Origin: an uncultured Sphingomonadales bacterium
GTDB lineage: Bacteria > Pseudomonadota > Alphaproteobacteria > Sphingomonadales > Sphingomonadaceae
NCBI GenBank assembly: GCA_903832325.1
Contig: CAILBC010000003.1
Span: forward strand, 57,320-121,319
Direction: 5' to 3'
DNA: 64,000 nt
The translations under genes and the position numbers were made by a program. Shown here in pieces: positions 45,451 through 54,679 of the stretch; position 1 is the first letter of the stretch; the number at the start of each line of letters is the position of its first letter. The notes below the pieces were generated by a model. That model made no database searches, was not told the origin of the DNA, and saw nothing but the letters and a program-made list of their open reading frames with translations.

Positions 45451-46818
45451 ATGGCATCACGCGCCGACAACATTGCCAGCAACCTCAATCTGGCCAATTT
45501 CTCCAAGGCGACCGAACTGCAGCGGCGGATCTGGTTTACGGTCGGCGCGCTGATCGTGTTCCGTTTCCTCAGCTTCGTTCCGCTGCCCGGGGTCAATCCG
45601 CTGATTCTGGAAACGCTGTACAGCAAGACGCAAGGCGGCGTGCTGGACATCTTCAACACCTTTTCGGGCGGTTCGCTTCAGCGCATGAGCCTTATCGCGC
45701 TTGGCGTGATGCCCTATATCACGGCATCGATCGTGGTGCAGCTGGCTGCATCGCTCCACCCCGCGCTCGCCGCCTACAAAAAGGAAGGCGAAAGCGGGCG
45801 CAAGAAGCTGAACCAGTACACCCGTTATGGCGCCGTGTTCCTGACCGCGCTGCAGGGCTGGTTTCTCGCCACCGGGCTGGAAAGCTATGGCGCGTCATCC
45901 GGGTTTCAGGCGGTGGTCGATCCGGGGCTGATGTTCAAGGTTGGCGCGGTGATCAGCCTGGTCGGTGGCACGATGTTCCTGCTGTGGCTGGGTGAACAGA
46001 TCACCAGCCGCGGTATCGGCAACGGCGTTTCGCTGATCATCATGGCCGGCATCGTGGCGCAGATGCCGAAATTCTTTGGCAACCTGTTTGAACAGGGCCG
46101 CACCGGCTCGCTCAACCCGTTTGTCATCATCGGCGTGATTGCGCTGCTGATGGGGATCGTGGTGTTCATCTGCTTTTTTGAACGCGCCACGCGCCGGCTG
46201 CTGATCCAGTATCCGCGCCGCGCCACGCAAAACGGCATGATGGCCGCCGATCGTAGCCACTTGCCGCTGAAGCTCAACACCGCGGGCGTGATCCCGCCGA
46301 TCTTTGCCAGCTCGCTGCTGCTGCTGCCGCTGACCATCACCCAGTTTGCCGGAAAGTCGGTTTCGCCCGATACCATCGGCGGCCAGGTCATCGTGACGTT
46401 GAACCAGTATCTGGGTCACGGCAAACTGCTGTACATGGTGCTCTATGCGCTGGGCATCGTGTTCTTCAGCTTTTTCTACACCGCCGTGGTGTTCAATCCC
46501 GAAGAAACCGCCGACAATCTGAAGCGCAATGGCGGGTTTATTCCCGGCATCCGTCCGGGCCGGAACACCGCGGTCTATCTGGATTATGTGCTCACCCGGA
46601 TCACCGTGCTGGGCGCAGCCTATATTACCATCGTCTGTGTTCTGCCCGAATGGATCATGGCCGAAACGGGCATGGGCACGCTGTTCTTTGGCGGCACCAG
46701 CCTGTTGATCGTCGTCAATGTCACGGTCGATACGATAACCCAGATCCAGTCGCATATGCTGGCACACCAGTATGGCGATCTGATCAAGAAGGCCAAACTG
46801 AAGGGCCGCATGCGCTGA
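45451..46818 (+). CDS. secY: Sec translocon subunit SecY
   Basis: Inner-membrane protein-conducting channel; 455 residues from ATG 45451 with ten hydrophobic segments. MASRADNIASNLNLANFSKATELQRRIWFTVGALIVFRFLSFVPLPGVNP, the GIMPYITASIVVQL-like segment ALGVMPYITASIVVQLAASLHPAL, and the C-terminal LIVVNVTVDTITQIQSHMLAHQYGDLIKKAKLKGRMR are diagnostic. It has a 163-bp spacer after rplO and precedes adk by 75 bp. Confidence 0.99.
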   Translation: MASRADNIASNLNLANFSKATELQRRIWFTVGALIVFRFLSFVPLPGVNPLILETLYSKTQGGVLDIFNTFSGGSLQRMSLIALGVMPYITASIVVQLAASLHPALAAYKKEGESGRKKLNQYTRYGAVFLTALQGWFLATGLESYGASSGFQAVVDPGLMFKVGAVISLVGGTMFLLWLGEQITSRGIGNGVSLIIMAGIVAQMPKFFGNLFEQGRTGSLNPFVIIGVIALLMGIVVFICFFERATRRLLIQYPRRATQNGMMAADRSHLPLKLNTAGVIPPIFASSLLLLPLTITQFAGKSVSPDTIGGQVIVTLNQYLGHGKLLYMVLYALGIVFFSFFYTAVVFNPEETADNLKRNGGFIPGIRPGRNTAVYLDYVLTRITVLGAAYITIVCVLPEWIMAETGMGTLFFGGTSLLIVVNVTVDTITQIQSHMLAHQYGDLIKKAKLKGRMR

Positions 46819-46893
46819 TCGCCTTTCGCGCGTCCACTGCGGTGGCCGCGTGAAATGCCAGCCACCAAGCGGTGAAGAGGGGGAGTGCTGTCT

Positions 46894-47538
46894 GTGAATA
46901 TCATCCTGTTGGGACCGCCGGGCGCGGGCAAGGGGACCCAGGCCGAGCGGCTGGTCGAGCGCCACGGGCTGAAGCAGCTTTCGACCGGAGACATGCTGCG
47001 TGCAGCGGTCAAGGCGGGCACTCCTGTTGGCCTTCAGGCCAAGGCGATCATGGATGCCGGGCAGTTGGTGTCGGACGACATCGTTTCGGCGCTGATCGGG
47101 GACGCGCTTGATGCGATGGGCCCGGACCAGGGCGCGATTTTCGATGGCTATCCGCGCACGGCGCCCCAGGCGACCTCGCTCGATGCGATTCTCGCGGCGC
47201 GCGGCCGCCGGCTGAACCACGTGATCGAGCTCGATGTTGACGAAGACGCGCTGGTTGAACGCATCACCGGCCGGTTCACCTGCGCCAGCTGCGGCAAAGG
47301 CTATCACGACCGGTTTGAACAGCCGGCGGTGGCCGGCACGTGCGATCGCTGCGGCGGGCACGATTTCAAGCGCCGCCCCGACGATAACGAGGAAACCGTG
47401 CGCACGCGCATGGCCGAATATCGCGCCAAGACCGCGCCGATCCTGCCGATCTATGAAGCGCAGGGGATCGTGGCGCATATCGATGGCATGGCGCCGATGG
47501 ACGACGTGACCGCCGCAATCGAGGCGGTGATCGCCTGA
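46894..47538 (+). CDS. adk: Adenylate kinase, zinc-LID type
   Basis: Interconverts ATP+AMP and 2 ADP. 214 residues from GTG 46894, preceded by GAGGGGGAG at a good distance (46877-46885). P-loop GPPGAGKGTQ, NMP-binding LSTGDMLRAAVKAGT and FDGYPRTAPQA are present. The LID carries four cysteines, CASCGKGYH ... GTCDRCGG, a zinc-site pattern seen in Gram-positives and many alphaproteobacteria. Normally followed closely by rpsM; here a terminator and ~16 kb of other genes intervene. Confidence 0.98.
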   Translation: MNIILLGPPGAGKGTQAERLVERHGLKQLSTGDMLRAAVKAGTPVGLQAKAIMDAGQLVSDDIVSALIGDALDAMGPDQGAIFDGYPRTAPQATSLDAILAARGRRLNHVIELDVDEDALVERITGRFTCASCGKGYHDRFEQPAVAGTCDRCGGHDFKRRPDDNEETVRTRMAEYRAKTAPILPIYEAQGIVAHIDGMAPMDDVTAAIEAVIA

Positions 47539-47572
47539 TTGGCGCAAATGCCTGCGTCCCTGCAAAATCGTA

Positions 47573-47602
47573 ACCCGGCGAGGCGGACTCGCCGGGTTTT
47601 TC
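47573..47602 (+). terminator. Intrinsic terminator after adk
   Basis: ACCCGGCGAG pairs with CTCGCCGGGT around loop GCGGA, followed by TTTTTCC. It ends the spc/secY/adk transcript 35 bases after the adk stop. Confidence 0.92.
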
Positions 47603-47712
47603 CGTTTATGGCACAAGCCATCGGGTAACCGATGGGGCACGTGGCAACGGACGAACCATGTGGTGACGCAAGGTCCGGCGCGTCCGGGCCTCCGCCGGCA
47701 GGAGAAGCAGTG

Positions 47713-49074
47713 ATGACAGCGTGGCAAAATCGCCGGGGCGTGATCCGCCGGGGCGCAATGGGTATGGCAACGGCTGCTCTCGTTGTGGCCGCACCGACGC
47801 GCGCCGAAATTGCCGCGCAGACCGATCAGGGTTTTGTCAGCCGCAACGCGGTGCTGGTTTCCGCCGGGCCCGAGGCAGTGTGGAAACGGCTGGTCACACC
47901 TGGTACATGGTGGTCATCGGAACACACGTTTTCGGGTGATGCGGCCAACATGACGCTCGATCCGGTGGCGGGCGGGTGTTTTTGCGAAAAGCTGCCGGGC
48001 GATGCGGCGCCAGCGGCCAGGACCGCAAAACACGGCCCGGTGCCGCGCCCGCCGGCGCGTGGCGGGGTGGAACACATGCGCGTGGTCTTTGTCGATCACG
48101 CCCGCGCGCTGCGGATGATCGGCGCGCTGGGGCCATTGCAAAGCGAGGCGGTCAGCGCCACGCTGACGATCACGGTCAAACCGGTCGAAGGCGGCACGCG
48201 CGTGCTGTTCGAATATGTCGTGGGCGGGTTCATGCGCTATCCGGTCGCCAAGATCGGCCCGGCGGTCGATGCCGTCATGGCCGGGCAATTGACCAGTCTT
48301 GCCAGCACGCTGGGCCCGGTTGGGGCCGTGTCGGTGCCCATGCCTGGCGCTGCCCCGGACCAGGATGCCCCGCCGCCGCGCGCTGAAGAGCAAGCGCGGG
48401 CGGGTAAAGCAGGCCAGGGTCAATCAGGCCGGGGGCAATCTGGTCAGGTTCAATCAGGATTGGGGCGCGAAGGCCTGATCCTGCCGCGCGGCCGCGTGTG
48501 GAGCCTGCCACCAAGCGAGACCGGCGCCGCGCCGCCGCCCGAACCGGGGCCGGTGGTGGCGCCTTTGCCGGCGCCCACGCCGCCGCCTGCGGCATCTTCC
48601 TCGCCCGAAGGCGCCAACCCGGCGCCAGCGATGCTGCCCACTGCGATCCTGCCGCCCGATGTCGCGGCGAGCGGCAGCGATACGCCCCCGGCGGCGCCGG
48701 TGCGGGTGCGGCCAAAACCGGTTCCTGCCAAAACTGCGCCGGAAAAACAGAAATCAGCGAAACCGAAATCAGCCAAATCGGAGCCAGCCAAACTGGAGCC
48801 AGCCAAACCCGAGCAGCCGAAACCCGGTTCCGGCAAACCCGTTCCGGCCCCGGATGCCGCCGCCCCGGCCGAGCCGGCACCGAAACCGGCTGCGCCGCGG
48901 CGCAAGGGGGCCCGCCCGGCTGGCCAGACTGGCCAGACCGGCCAGACCGGCCAGACAGGCCAGACCGGTCAGACTGGCAGGACGGCCCCGGCGCAGGCGG
49001 ATGAACCCACCCGCGATACGGTCAATTCATCGTTTGATTCGGTGCTCGGTGCGGCGCCGCCTGCGCACCAGTGA
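47713..49074 (+). CDS. Exported SRPBCC-like protein with long Pro/Ala/Lys-rich tail
   Basis: 453 residues from ATG 47713 (GGAGA at 47701-47705). A signal sequence (RRGAMGMATAALVVAAPTRAEIAA) is followed by a domain resembling SRPBCC/polyketide-cyclase folds (SAGPEAVWKRLVTPGTWWSSEHTFSGDAANMTLDPVAGGCFCEKL; LQSEAVSATLTITVKPVEGGTRVLFEYVVGGF) to about residue 200. The rest is low-complexity: Gln/Ser/Gly, Pro/Ala, Lys/Pro/Ser (KSAKPKSAKSEPAKLEPAKP) and a GQT tripeptide run. Ligand unknown. First gene after adk, in its own unit behind the terminator. Confidence 0.65.
   Translation: MTAWQNRRGVIRRGAMGMATAALVVAAPTRAEIAAQTDQGFVSRNAVLVSAGPEAVWKRLVTPGTWWSSEHTFSGDAANMTLDPVAGGCFCEKLPGDAAPAARTAKHGPVPRPPARGGVEHMRVVFVDHARALRMIGALGPLQSEAVSATLTITVKPVEGGTRVLFEYVVGGFMRYPVAKIGPAVDAVMAGQLTSLASTLGPVGAVSVPMPGAAPDQDAPPPRAEEQARAGKAGQGQSGRGQSGQVQSGLGREGLILPRGRVWSLPPSETGAAPPPEPGPVVAPLPAPTPPPAASSSPEGANPAPAMLPTAILPPDVAASGSDTPPAAPVRVRPKPVPAKTAPEKQKSAKPKSAKSEPAKLEPAKPEQPKPGSGKPVPAPDAAAPAEPAPKPAAPRRKGARPAGQTGQTGQTGQTGQTGQTGRTAPAQADEPTRDTVNSSFDSVLGAAPPAHQ
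48922..48975 (+). repeat. 9-bp tandem repeat, six units
   Basis: Six units of GGCCAGAC(T/C/A), the last GGTCAGACT, encode consecutive Gly-Gln-Thr tripeptides near the C-terminus of the SRPBCC-like protein. The frame-preserving length suggests variable copy number. Confidence 0.9.
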
Positions 49075-49123
49075 TGATGCGGAAAAAATAGGGCTGTTCC
49101 TGCGGCACGGGCTTCGCTAAACC

Positions 49124-49143
49124 CCTTAATCAAGCGATTAAGG
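49124..49143 (+). other. Short hairpin ahead of repeat copy 1
   Basis: CCTTAATC-AAGC-GATTAAGG, an 8-bp stem, lies between the SRPBCC-like gene and the structured repeat. No T-run; its counterpart is not present at the second repeat copy. Confidence 0.5.
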
Positions 49144-49145
49144 CC

Positions 49146-49243
49146 AACGTGCAGTGAGCTTGACTGACTGACCCTTGGTATAAGCCCGCGCGGCGCCTGT
49201 GCGTCACGTTGTGCGATGAGTTCCATTCATCGCACATCCGCAT
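49146..49243 (+). repeat. Structured intergenic repeat, copy 1
   Basis: This 98-bp element aligns without gaps to 60246-60343; by hand about 75 of 98 positions match, including the identical 20-mer GGTATAAGCCCGCGCGGCGC (49177-49196). It contains a partly decayed first hairpin, the invariant core and a 3' hairpin GTGCGATGA/TCATCGCAC (49211-49219 with 49227-49235). It lies between the SRPBCC-like and acyl-CoA dehydrogenase genes. Family unknown. Confidence 0.85.
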
Positions 49244-49259
49244 ATGAGGTGGGAACAGG

Positions 49260-50354
49260 ATGTCGATCCTTCACGATGAAGGGCAATTGGCCATTGCCAG
49301 CCAATCGCGCCGCGTGCTCGATGCGCGCATGGCAAAGGACCGGTTGCTGGGCCTGCTCGAACAGGTCGGGCGCCATGATCAGGTGTTTTGGGATACCGCG
49401 ATCGAGCAGGGCTGGACCGCGCTGGCCGTGCCCGAAGCGCACGAAGGGCTGGGGCTGGGCCTGATCGTGCTGGGGCTGGTGGCGCAGGCGGCCGGCGCGG
49501 CCACTTCGGGTGCGCCGTTCCTTACCACCGGCTATGGCGTGACGCGCGCGCTGATCGATGGCGCCGCGCCCGATCTGGCGGCGCAGTGGCTGCCGCGCAT
49601 GGCCCGGGGCGAAGTGATCGCGGTGGTCGCCCTGGCCGAAGGCAATTGCGTGCTGCCCGCGCGGCCCGCGGTGGCTTTTGCCGATGGCCGGCTTACCGGG
49701 GTAAAGCCCGCGGTTACCGGCGCGCTCGCTGCCGATCTGGCGCTGGTCTGGGCCAGCGGCGTGGCCGGGCCGGTGCTCGCGCTGGCGGAACTGGCCGGTG
49801 TTGCGCGCCATCCGGTGAACAGTTTTGACAACAGCCGCCTCTATGGCGATCTGCATTTTGCCGGCACCCCGGCGCATGTTCTGGCGCAGGGTGATGCGGC
49901 GCGCGCGCTTGCGGACGATATCCTGGCGCGCATGGCCGTGGTCACCGCGCATGAACAAGTCGGCGGAGCCGAGGCGCTGCTCTATATCGCGCGCGACTAT
50001 GCCTTGACGCGAAAGGCCTTTGGCCAGCCGATCGGCGCGTTCCAGTCGGTCAAGCACCGCATTGCCGAGCTTTACGGACTGGTCGAAATCGCCCGCGCCA
50101 ATGCCATTCACGCCGCCGCCTGCGAAGGCACGGCCGAATTCGCGCTTGCCGCCGCCGATGCGCGCCTTTCCGCCACCGAAGCCTATGACACCGCCGCGCG
50201 CGATTGCGTGCAGATCCATGGCGGGATCGGGGTCACCTGGGAAGGCGGGCTGCACTTGCACATGCGCCGCGCCCGCAGCCTGGCCATCGAACAGGGCAAT
50301 CTGCTGTTCTGGGAAGACCGCCTGGTTGATGCACTGATCGGAGACAGAGCATGA
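49260..50354 (+). CDS. Acyl-CoA dehydrogenase family protein (subunit of a pair)
   Basis: FAD-dependent dehydrogenase-like protein, 364 residues. The recognisable C-terminal half includes AHEQVGGAEALLYIARDYALTRKAFGQPIGAFQSVKHRIAELYG and DCVQIHGGIGVTWEGGLHLHMRRARSLAIEQG; the N-terminal half is divergent. Together with the overlapping downstream gene (4 nt) it forms a two-gene set like the heteromeric dehydrogenases of steroid or branched-chain acyl-CoA degradation. Substrate is not deducible. The structured repeat ends 17 bp before its ATG. Confidence 0.88.
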   Translation: MSILHDEGQLAIASQSRRVLDARMAKDRLLGLLEQVGRHDQVFWDTAIEQGWTALAVPEAHEGLGLGLIVLGLVAQAAGAATSGAPFLTTGYGVTRALIDGAAPDLAAQWLPRMARGEVIAVVALAEGNCVLPARPAVAFADGRLTGVKPAVTGALAADLALVWASGVAGPVLALAELAGVARHPVNSFDNSRLYGDLHFAGTPAHVLAQGDAARALADDILARMAVVTAHEQVGGAEALLYIARDYALTRKAFGQPIGAFQSVKHRIAELYGLVEIARANAIHAAACEGTAEFALAAADARLSATEAYDTAARDCVQIHGGIGVTWEGGLHLHMRRARSLAIEQGNLLFWEDRLVDALIGDRA

Positions 50355-51604
50355 GCGAATTGGACATGACCGCAATCGAAATGCCCGCAAACGACTTGGC
50401 CGCGGGCATCGATGCCTGGCGTGACCGCGCGCGGGGCTGGCTCGGCTCGGTGGCCGGCCGGTTCGGGCGTGAAGCGCGCCATGGCCTTTCGGTAGAGGAT
50501 GATCTGGCGCTGGGCCGCCACTATCTTGCCGCGCGCTTTGATGCCGGGTTTGCCGGGATCAACTGGCCGGCGGAATTTGGCGGGCAGGGCCTGTCGCATT
50601 TGCACAAGATGGTGTTCGAAACCGAGGAAATGGCCCTTGGCATGCCATCGGGCTATTTCGGCATTTCGCTGGGCATGCCGGTGCCGATCCTGATGCGCCA
50701 CGGCGAAGACCGCGCTTTTGTCAAGGAACGCGTGCTGCGCGCGCTGCGCGGCGAGGAAATCTGGTGCCAGCTGTTTTCCGAACCGGCGGGCGGATCGGAT
50801 CTGGCCGGGTTGCGCACCCGCGCCGAGGTGGACGGCAATGGCTGGCGGCTCAACGGGCAGAAACTGTGGACCAGCTGGGCGCAATATTGCGATTACGGGG
50901 TGATCGTGGTGCGCACCGATCCCACCGTGCCAAAGCACAAAGGCCTGACCTATTTCTGGGTCGACATGAAGGCGCCCGGGGTCACCGTGCGGCCGATCAA
51001 GCTCGCCGGCGGCGACAGCCACGTGAACGAAGTGTTCTTCGATGATGTCCGGCTGGAAGACAGCCAGCGGATGAGCCCGGTTGGCGGCGGTTTCGGCGTG
51101 GCGATGACCACGCTGATGATCGAACGCTATATCGCCACCGACAGCGGCGGGTTTGGCCCGCATCTCGATCTGTTTGTCGACACCGCGCGCGAAACCGAGG
51201 TCAACGGCCGGCCCGCGATCGAAGATGGCCGCGTGCGATCGGCGATCGCGCGCAACCATGCGATGCGCGCCGGGCTCGATGCGATCACCACCCGCGCAAT
51301 GCGCATGATGCAGGCCGGGATGGAGCCGGGGCCCGAAGGTTCGCTGAACAAGCTGGTTTCGGTGCGCAGCCGCCAGCGCCTGTCGGAACTGGCGCTCGAT
51401 CTGATGGGCCCGGCGGGCCTCGCGTTCGATCCGCATGCCCATGCCAAAGAGGATTGGGCGGCAAGCTGGATCAACGCGCCGACCGGCCGCATCGCCGGCG
51501 GCGCCGACGAAATGCTGCTGAACACGATTGCCGAACGCATCCTGGGCCTGCCGCAGGACTATCGCCCGGACAAGGGCGTGCCGTTCAACCAGATACCGGC
51601 CTGA
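50351..51604 (+). CDS. Acyl-CoA dehydrogenase
   Basis: 417 residues. Conserved flavin- and substrate-binding regions: FAGINWPAEFGGQGLSHLHKMVFETEEMALGMP, EEIWCQLFSEPAGGSDLAGLRTRAEVDGNGWRLNGQKLWTSWAQYCDYGVIVVRTDP, and C-terminal INAPTGRIAGGADEMLLNTIAERILGLPQDYR. It should oxidise an acyl-CoA to the 2-enoyl-CoA, passing electrons to ETF. ATGA-coupled to the preceding dehydrogenase gene, suggesting an alpha2beta2 complex. Confidence 0.93.
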   Translation: MSELDMTAIEMPANDLAAGIDAWRDRARGWLGSVAGRFGREARHGLSVEDDLALGRHYLAARFDAGFAGINWPAEFGGQGLSHLHKMVFETEEMALGMPSGYFGISLGMPVPILMRHGEDRAFVKERVLRALRGEEIWCQLFSEPAGGSDLAGLRTRAEVDGNGWRLNGQKLWTSWAQYCDYGVIVVRTDPTVPKHKGLTYFWVDMKAPGVTVRPIKLAGGDSHVNEVFFDDVRLEDSQRMSPVGGGFGVAMTTLMIERYIATDSGGFGPHLDLFVDTARETEVNGRPAIEDGRVRSAIARNHAMRAGLDAITTRAMRMMQAGMEPGPEGSLNKLVSVRSRQRLSELALDLMGPAGLAFDPHAHAKEDWAASWINAPTGRIAGGADEMLLNTIAERILGLPQDYRPDKGVPFNQIPA

Positions 51605-51632
51605 TAAAGCCTGGCTGGATAAAATGGCCTGA

Positions 51633-52427
51633 TCAGGCGAGAACCGGATAGCCCGCGCGTTGCGCTTCGGCCTCCAGCGCGGGCACCACGGCATAGGCGC
51701 TGCGGTCCAGCACGGCCAGGCCCTCGATGCGCAGCACCGCGCGCAGGCCTGCCAGCGCCGGATCGGCGATTACCGCCGCCAGCGCGCGGCGCAGGGGCTC
51801 GATCATCGCCGCTTGCGCCGTGATCAACGGCAGGCCCGGGCTGGCTGCGCTCCACCCCAGCACACGGATGCGCCGGTTCAGCCCCGGATAGCGATCGCGC
51901 AGCAGCGCCAGCGTTACCGCATCCACCGCGGCCAGATCGGCGCGGCCGGCAATCACCGCCAGCACGCTGCGCGCATGGGCCCCGGTTTCGATCACTTCGC
52001 CGAAAAAGCGCCCGCCTTGTGCCAGCGGCGCCACCGCCGCGCGCAGCAGGTTCATGCCGGTGTTTGAATCGCGCGCGTTCATCGCCGCGCGGCGCCCGGC
52101 CAGATCGTCCGGCGTGGCCGCCGGATCATCGCGCCGCACCACGATTGCCGATCGGTGCCAGGCGCCCTCGCACCCTTCGGCGCGATAGCAGGGCACGGCC
52201 ACCGGCAAAACGCGATCACCCAGCCGCATCGTCAGGGGATATCCGCAAGTCTGCGCCAGCAGCAGACCCGGATCGGCCCAGATTGCATCGAGCGGGCGAT
52301 CGCGCGTCAGGCGCGCTGGCACTTGCGCCACGCCCTCATGCCGCAGCCGCGCCGCGATCGCCTGCCACAGCGCATCGTTCGCGCCGTGCAGCCAGCGCGC
52401 ATCATACATCCCCAGCGATGCGATCAT
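51633..52427 (-). CDS. PhnD-like periplasmic-binding-fold protein without signal peptide
   Basis: 264 residues from ATG 52427. DARWLHGANDALWQAIAARL, LAQTCGYPLTMRLGDRVLPVAVPCY, GAWHRSAIVVRRDDPAATPDDLAGRRAAMNARDSNTGMNLLRAA and GRADLAAVDAVTLALLRDRYP have the layout of phosphate/phosphonate-type (PhnD-like) binding proteins. No export signal is visible, so it may be cytoplasmic or the true start may be missed. Overlaps the desaturase gene by 4 nt; the functional link is unclear. Confidence 0.7.
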   Translation of the reverse strand: MIASLGMYDARWLHGANDALWQAIAARLRHEGVAQVPARLTRDRPLDAIWADPGLLLAQTCGYPLTMRLGDRVLPVAVPCYRAEGCEGAWHRSAIVVRRDDPAATPDDLAGRRAAMNARDSNTGMNLLRAAVAPLAQGGRFFGEVIETGAHARSVLAVIAGRADLAAVDAVTLALLRDRYPGLNRRIRVLGWSAASPGLPLITAQAAMIEPLRRALAAVIADPALAGLRAVLRIEGLAVLDRSAYAVVPALEAEAQRAGYPVLA

Positions 52428-53323
52428 GCGCCTGGTGTGGTGCGCGAAGGGTGGACCAGTTGGTCGTGCGGGCGCAGCAGATGGCGCACAATCAGCGTGC
52501 CATAGCCGGGATAGCGCGGCGCCTGCGGAAAGGCATCGGGCGCGGCGCGATACAGCGCGGGCAGGGCATACCACGGCAGTGCCTGGCGGGCATGGTGCCA
52601 GGCGTGCAGGTTGTTGTTCAGAAACAGCAGCGCCAGCGGCCCGAAATCGGCAACAATGGCGGTGCGCGCTGCGGGATCGGGGCTGGCACGGTGTTCGGCA
52701 TAAGATCGGATCAGCGCGAGCGACGTGCCCGGCCACACAAAGCACAGCACATAAGCCAGCGGTGACAGCCCGACATGGCTCAGCCAGACCAGCACCAGCG
52801 CGACCCCGCCCAGATGGGGCAGCCATTCGCGCGCCACGCCGGCGGGATCGGTGGTGGCACGGCGCACCTCGGCCAGCCAGAACCGCACCACGCGGATCGG
52901 CGGGCCGACCACCATGCGCCCCAGCAGCGTGGCATCGATCCATGCCAGCGCATGGAGGACACCGCCCGCACGCGGCAGATAATTGCTTTCCGGATCGTCG
53001 AACGGGTCGGTCAATTCGCCGGTCGTATGGTGCGCGGCATGTTCCCGCGCATATGTGGCATAGGGCAGCCACAGCGCCAGCGGCACAAACCCGATTGCCA
53101 GATTGATCCAGCGGTGGTGCGTGGGGTGGCCATGGATCACTTCATGCTGCAGCGAACCCTGCCACGCGATCAGCCAGGCCCCGCCCGCCAGCAGCACCGG
53201 CCAGGGCAACGCGGCATGCCACGCCGTCAGCGCCAGCCAGCCGCCATAAATCACGACAGCCAGGGCCACAGTCGGCCATTCGGTTGATTGGGACCGGTGT
53301 TCAGCCGGTACTGCCATTGCCAT
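52424..53323 (-). CDS. Membrane fatty acid desaturase
   Basis: Di-iron integral-membrane desaturase or hydroxylase, 299 residues. Three histidine boxes are present: HEVIHGHPTHHR (about residue 60), HAAHHTTGE (about residue 94) and HAWHHARQALPW (about residue 240), with hydrophobic segments between them (VALAVVIYGGWLALTAWH, WINLAIGFVPLALWLPYAT, GGVALVLVWLSHVGL). Substrate may be a fatty acyl chain or carotenoid-like lipid. First gene of a two-gene unit with the PhnD-like gene. Confidence 0.88.
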   Translation of the reverse strand: MAMAVPAEHRSQSTEWPTVALAVVIYGGWLALTAWHAALPWPVLLAGGAWLIAWQGSLQHEVIHGHPTHHRWINLAIGFVPLALWLPYATYAREHAAHHTTGELTDPFDDPESNYLPRAGGVLHALAWIDATLLGRMVVGPPIRVVRFWLAEVRRATTDPAGVAREWLPHLGGVALVLVWLSHVGLSPLAYVLCFVWPGTSLALIRSYAEHRASPDPAARTAIVADFGPLALLFLNNNLHAWHHARQALPWYALPALYRAAPDAFPQAPRYPGYGTLIVRHLLRPHDQLVHPSRTTPGA

Positions 53324-53351
53324 TGCCGAAAGCTAATCCGACGCTATCGAT

Positions 53352-53363
53352 ATGTCTAGACAT
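53352..53363. promoter_or_regulatory. 12-bp palindrome in divergent promoter region
   Basis: ATGTCTAGACAT is a perfect palindrome between the desaturase and metalloprotease genes, 29 bp from the desaturase start. It could be an operator for a dimeric repressor; no regulator gene is adjacent. Confidence 0.35.
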
Positions 53364-53488
53364 GAACCGAGCGCATCCGCCGTTCAGCGTACCCGGACAT
53401 TCCGGATCGAAACCGCAGATTAAGGGCTGGCAGGCGAGGACGGGATTCAATAGGTTTGGCCATAGGCGTTGCAGGGCGGGATTCATCG

Positions 53489-54676
53489 ATGGAAGCGGCA
53501 GATCCGGCAGCGCAGCGTCATCTGCAGCCGCTGAAATACCACACCGAACTGGCCGCATACCTGCAACACGAAGAACCGGAGGTGTGGGCCTGGGCCACGT
53601 CGGCGCACGGCATCCTGCACCAATCGGACGATTTGCGCGAAGCGATGCTGCGCCAGACCTATCGGCTGGAGCCGGCAAGCCATCCGGCGGTGTTCGCCGC
53701 CTGCGCCCGCGCGATGGAGCGGCTGGAGATCGAGGCGGTGCCCACGCTTTACCAGGCGGCCGATGGCGCGATGAATGCCGCGCTCTATTACATCCCGGGC
53801 GAAGTGCACCTGGTCTTTTCCGGCCCCACGCTGGAGCGGCTGGCCGAGGATGAACTGCTGGCGCTGCTGGGCCATGAACTGGCGCATTACAAGCTGTGGT
53901 CGGCCGATGATGGCGCCTGTTACATCGCCAGCCGGGTGCTCGACATGGCGCTGTCCTTTCCCGACGCAAAGCCGTCGCACCGCGAAACCGCCCGCCTGCT
54001 GAGCCTCCATACCGAGCTCTATGCCGATCGCGGCGCGGCGCTGGCCGTGGGCGATCTGGCGCCCGCGGTGTCGATGCTGGTGAAAGTGATGACCGGGCTC
54101 GGCTCGGTCGATCCGGCGGCCTATCTGCGCCAGGCTGGTGAGCTGGAGGCCAGTTCCGCCAAATCCGCCGGCCTGTCGCACCCCGAATCGTTCCTGCGCG
54201 CCCGCGCGCTCGAATTGTGGTGGCACGGGTCCGATACGATCGAAGACTGGATCGACCTGCGCCTGCGCGGGCCTTTGTCGATCGAAACGCTCGATCTGTT
54301 GCGCCAGCGCGATCTCACGCGCACCACGCGGGCCTTTCTGGGCCATTTCATTGCCCCGGATTGCGATCCCGATGATCCCGTGCTCACCCAGGTGCGGCGC
54401 TATTTTCCCGAATTTCGCGCTTCGGCCGATCGGTTTGATTTTGACAGCATCGGGCCGGACCGGATCGACGATCCCACGCGCGACTATTTCATCGCGCTGA
54501 TGTTCGATTGCGCCATGGCCGACCCCGATCTTTCCGACGATCTGATGGTCATGGTGGCGAACACGGCGCAATCGATGGGGGCGGCCGATCAGTTGAAGGC
54601 GGCGCTCAGACGCGATCTCAAATGGTCGAAAGCCAAAGCTGACAGCCTGTTCCGCCGCGCGGCACGGGCGGCCTGA
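53489..54676 (+). CDS. M48-type metalloprotease, soluble, with TerB-like C-terminal part
   Basis: 395 residues from ATG 53489. The zinc site is clear: LLALLGHELAHYKLW (HEXXH) with third ligand region SLHTELYADRGAALAVGD, as in M48/Ste24/HtpX peptidases. Unlike HtpX it has no transmembrane segments or signal peptide, so it acts in the cytoplasm. The C-terminal ~70 residues (RDYFIALMFDCAMADPDLSDDLMVMVANTAQSMGAADQLKAAL) resemble TerB-like helical domains. Only 3 bp separate it from the giant helicase gene, so the pair is surely cotranscribed; this association is unusual and suggests a two-gene system. Confidence 0.8.
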   Translation: MEAADPAAQRHLQPLKYHTELAAYLQHEEPEVWAWATSAHGILHQSDDLREAMLRQTYRLEPASHPAVFAACARAMERLEIEAVPTLYQAADGAMNAALYYIPGEVHLVFSGPTLERLAEDELLALLGHELAHYKLWSADDGACYIASRVLDMALSFPDAKPSHRETARLLSLHTELYADRGAALAVGDLAPAVSMLVKVMTGLGSVDPAAYLRQAGELEASSAKSAGLSHPESFLRARALELWWHGSDTIEDWIDLRLRGPLSIETLDLLRQRDLTRTTRAFLGHFIAPDCDPDDPVLTQVRRYFPEFRASADRFDFDSIGPDRIDDPTRDYFIALMFDCAMADPDLSDDLMVMVANTAQSMGAADQLKAALRRDLKWSKAKADSLFRRAARAA

Positions 54677-54679
54677 GCC

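Noticed and set aside
45895..47727. 610-residue open frame antisense to secY and adk
   Set aside because: Shadow of two certain genes and crosses the adk terminator.
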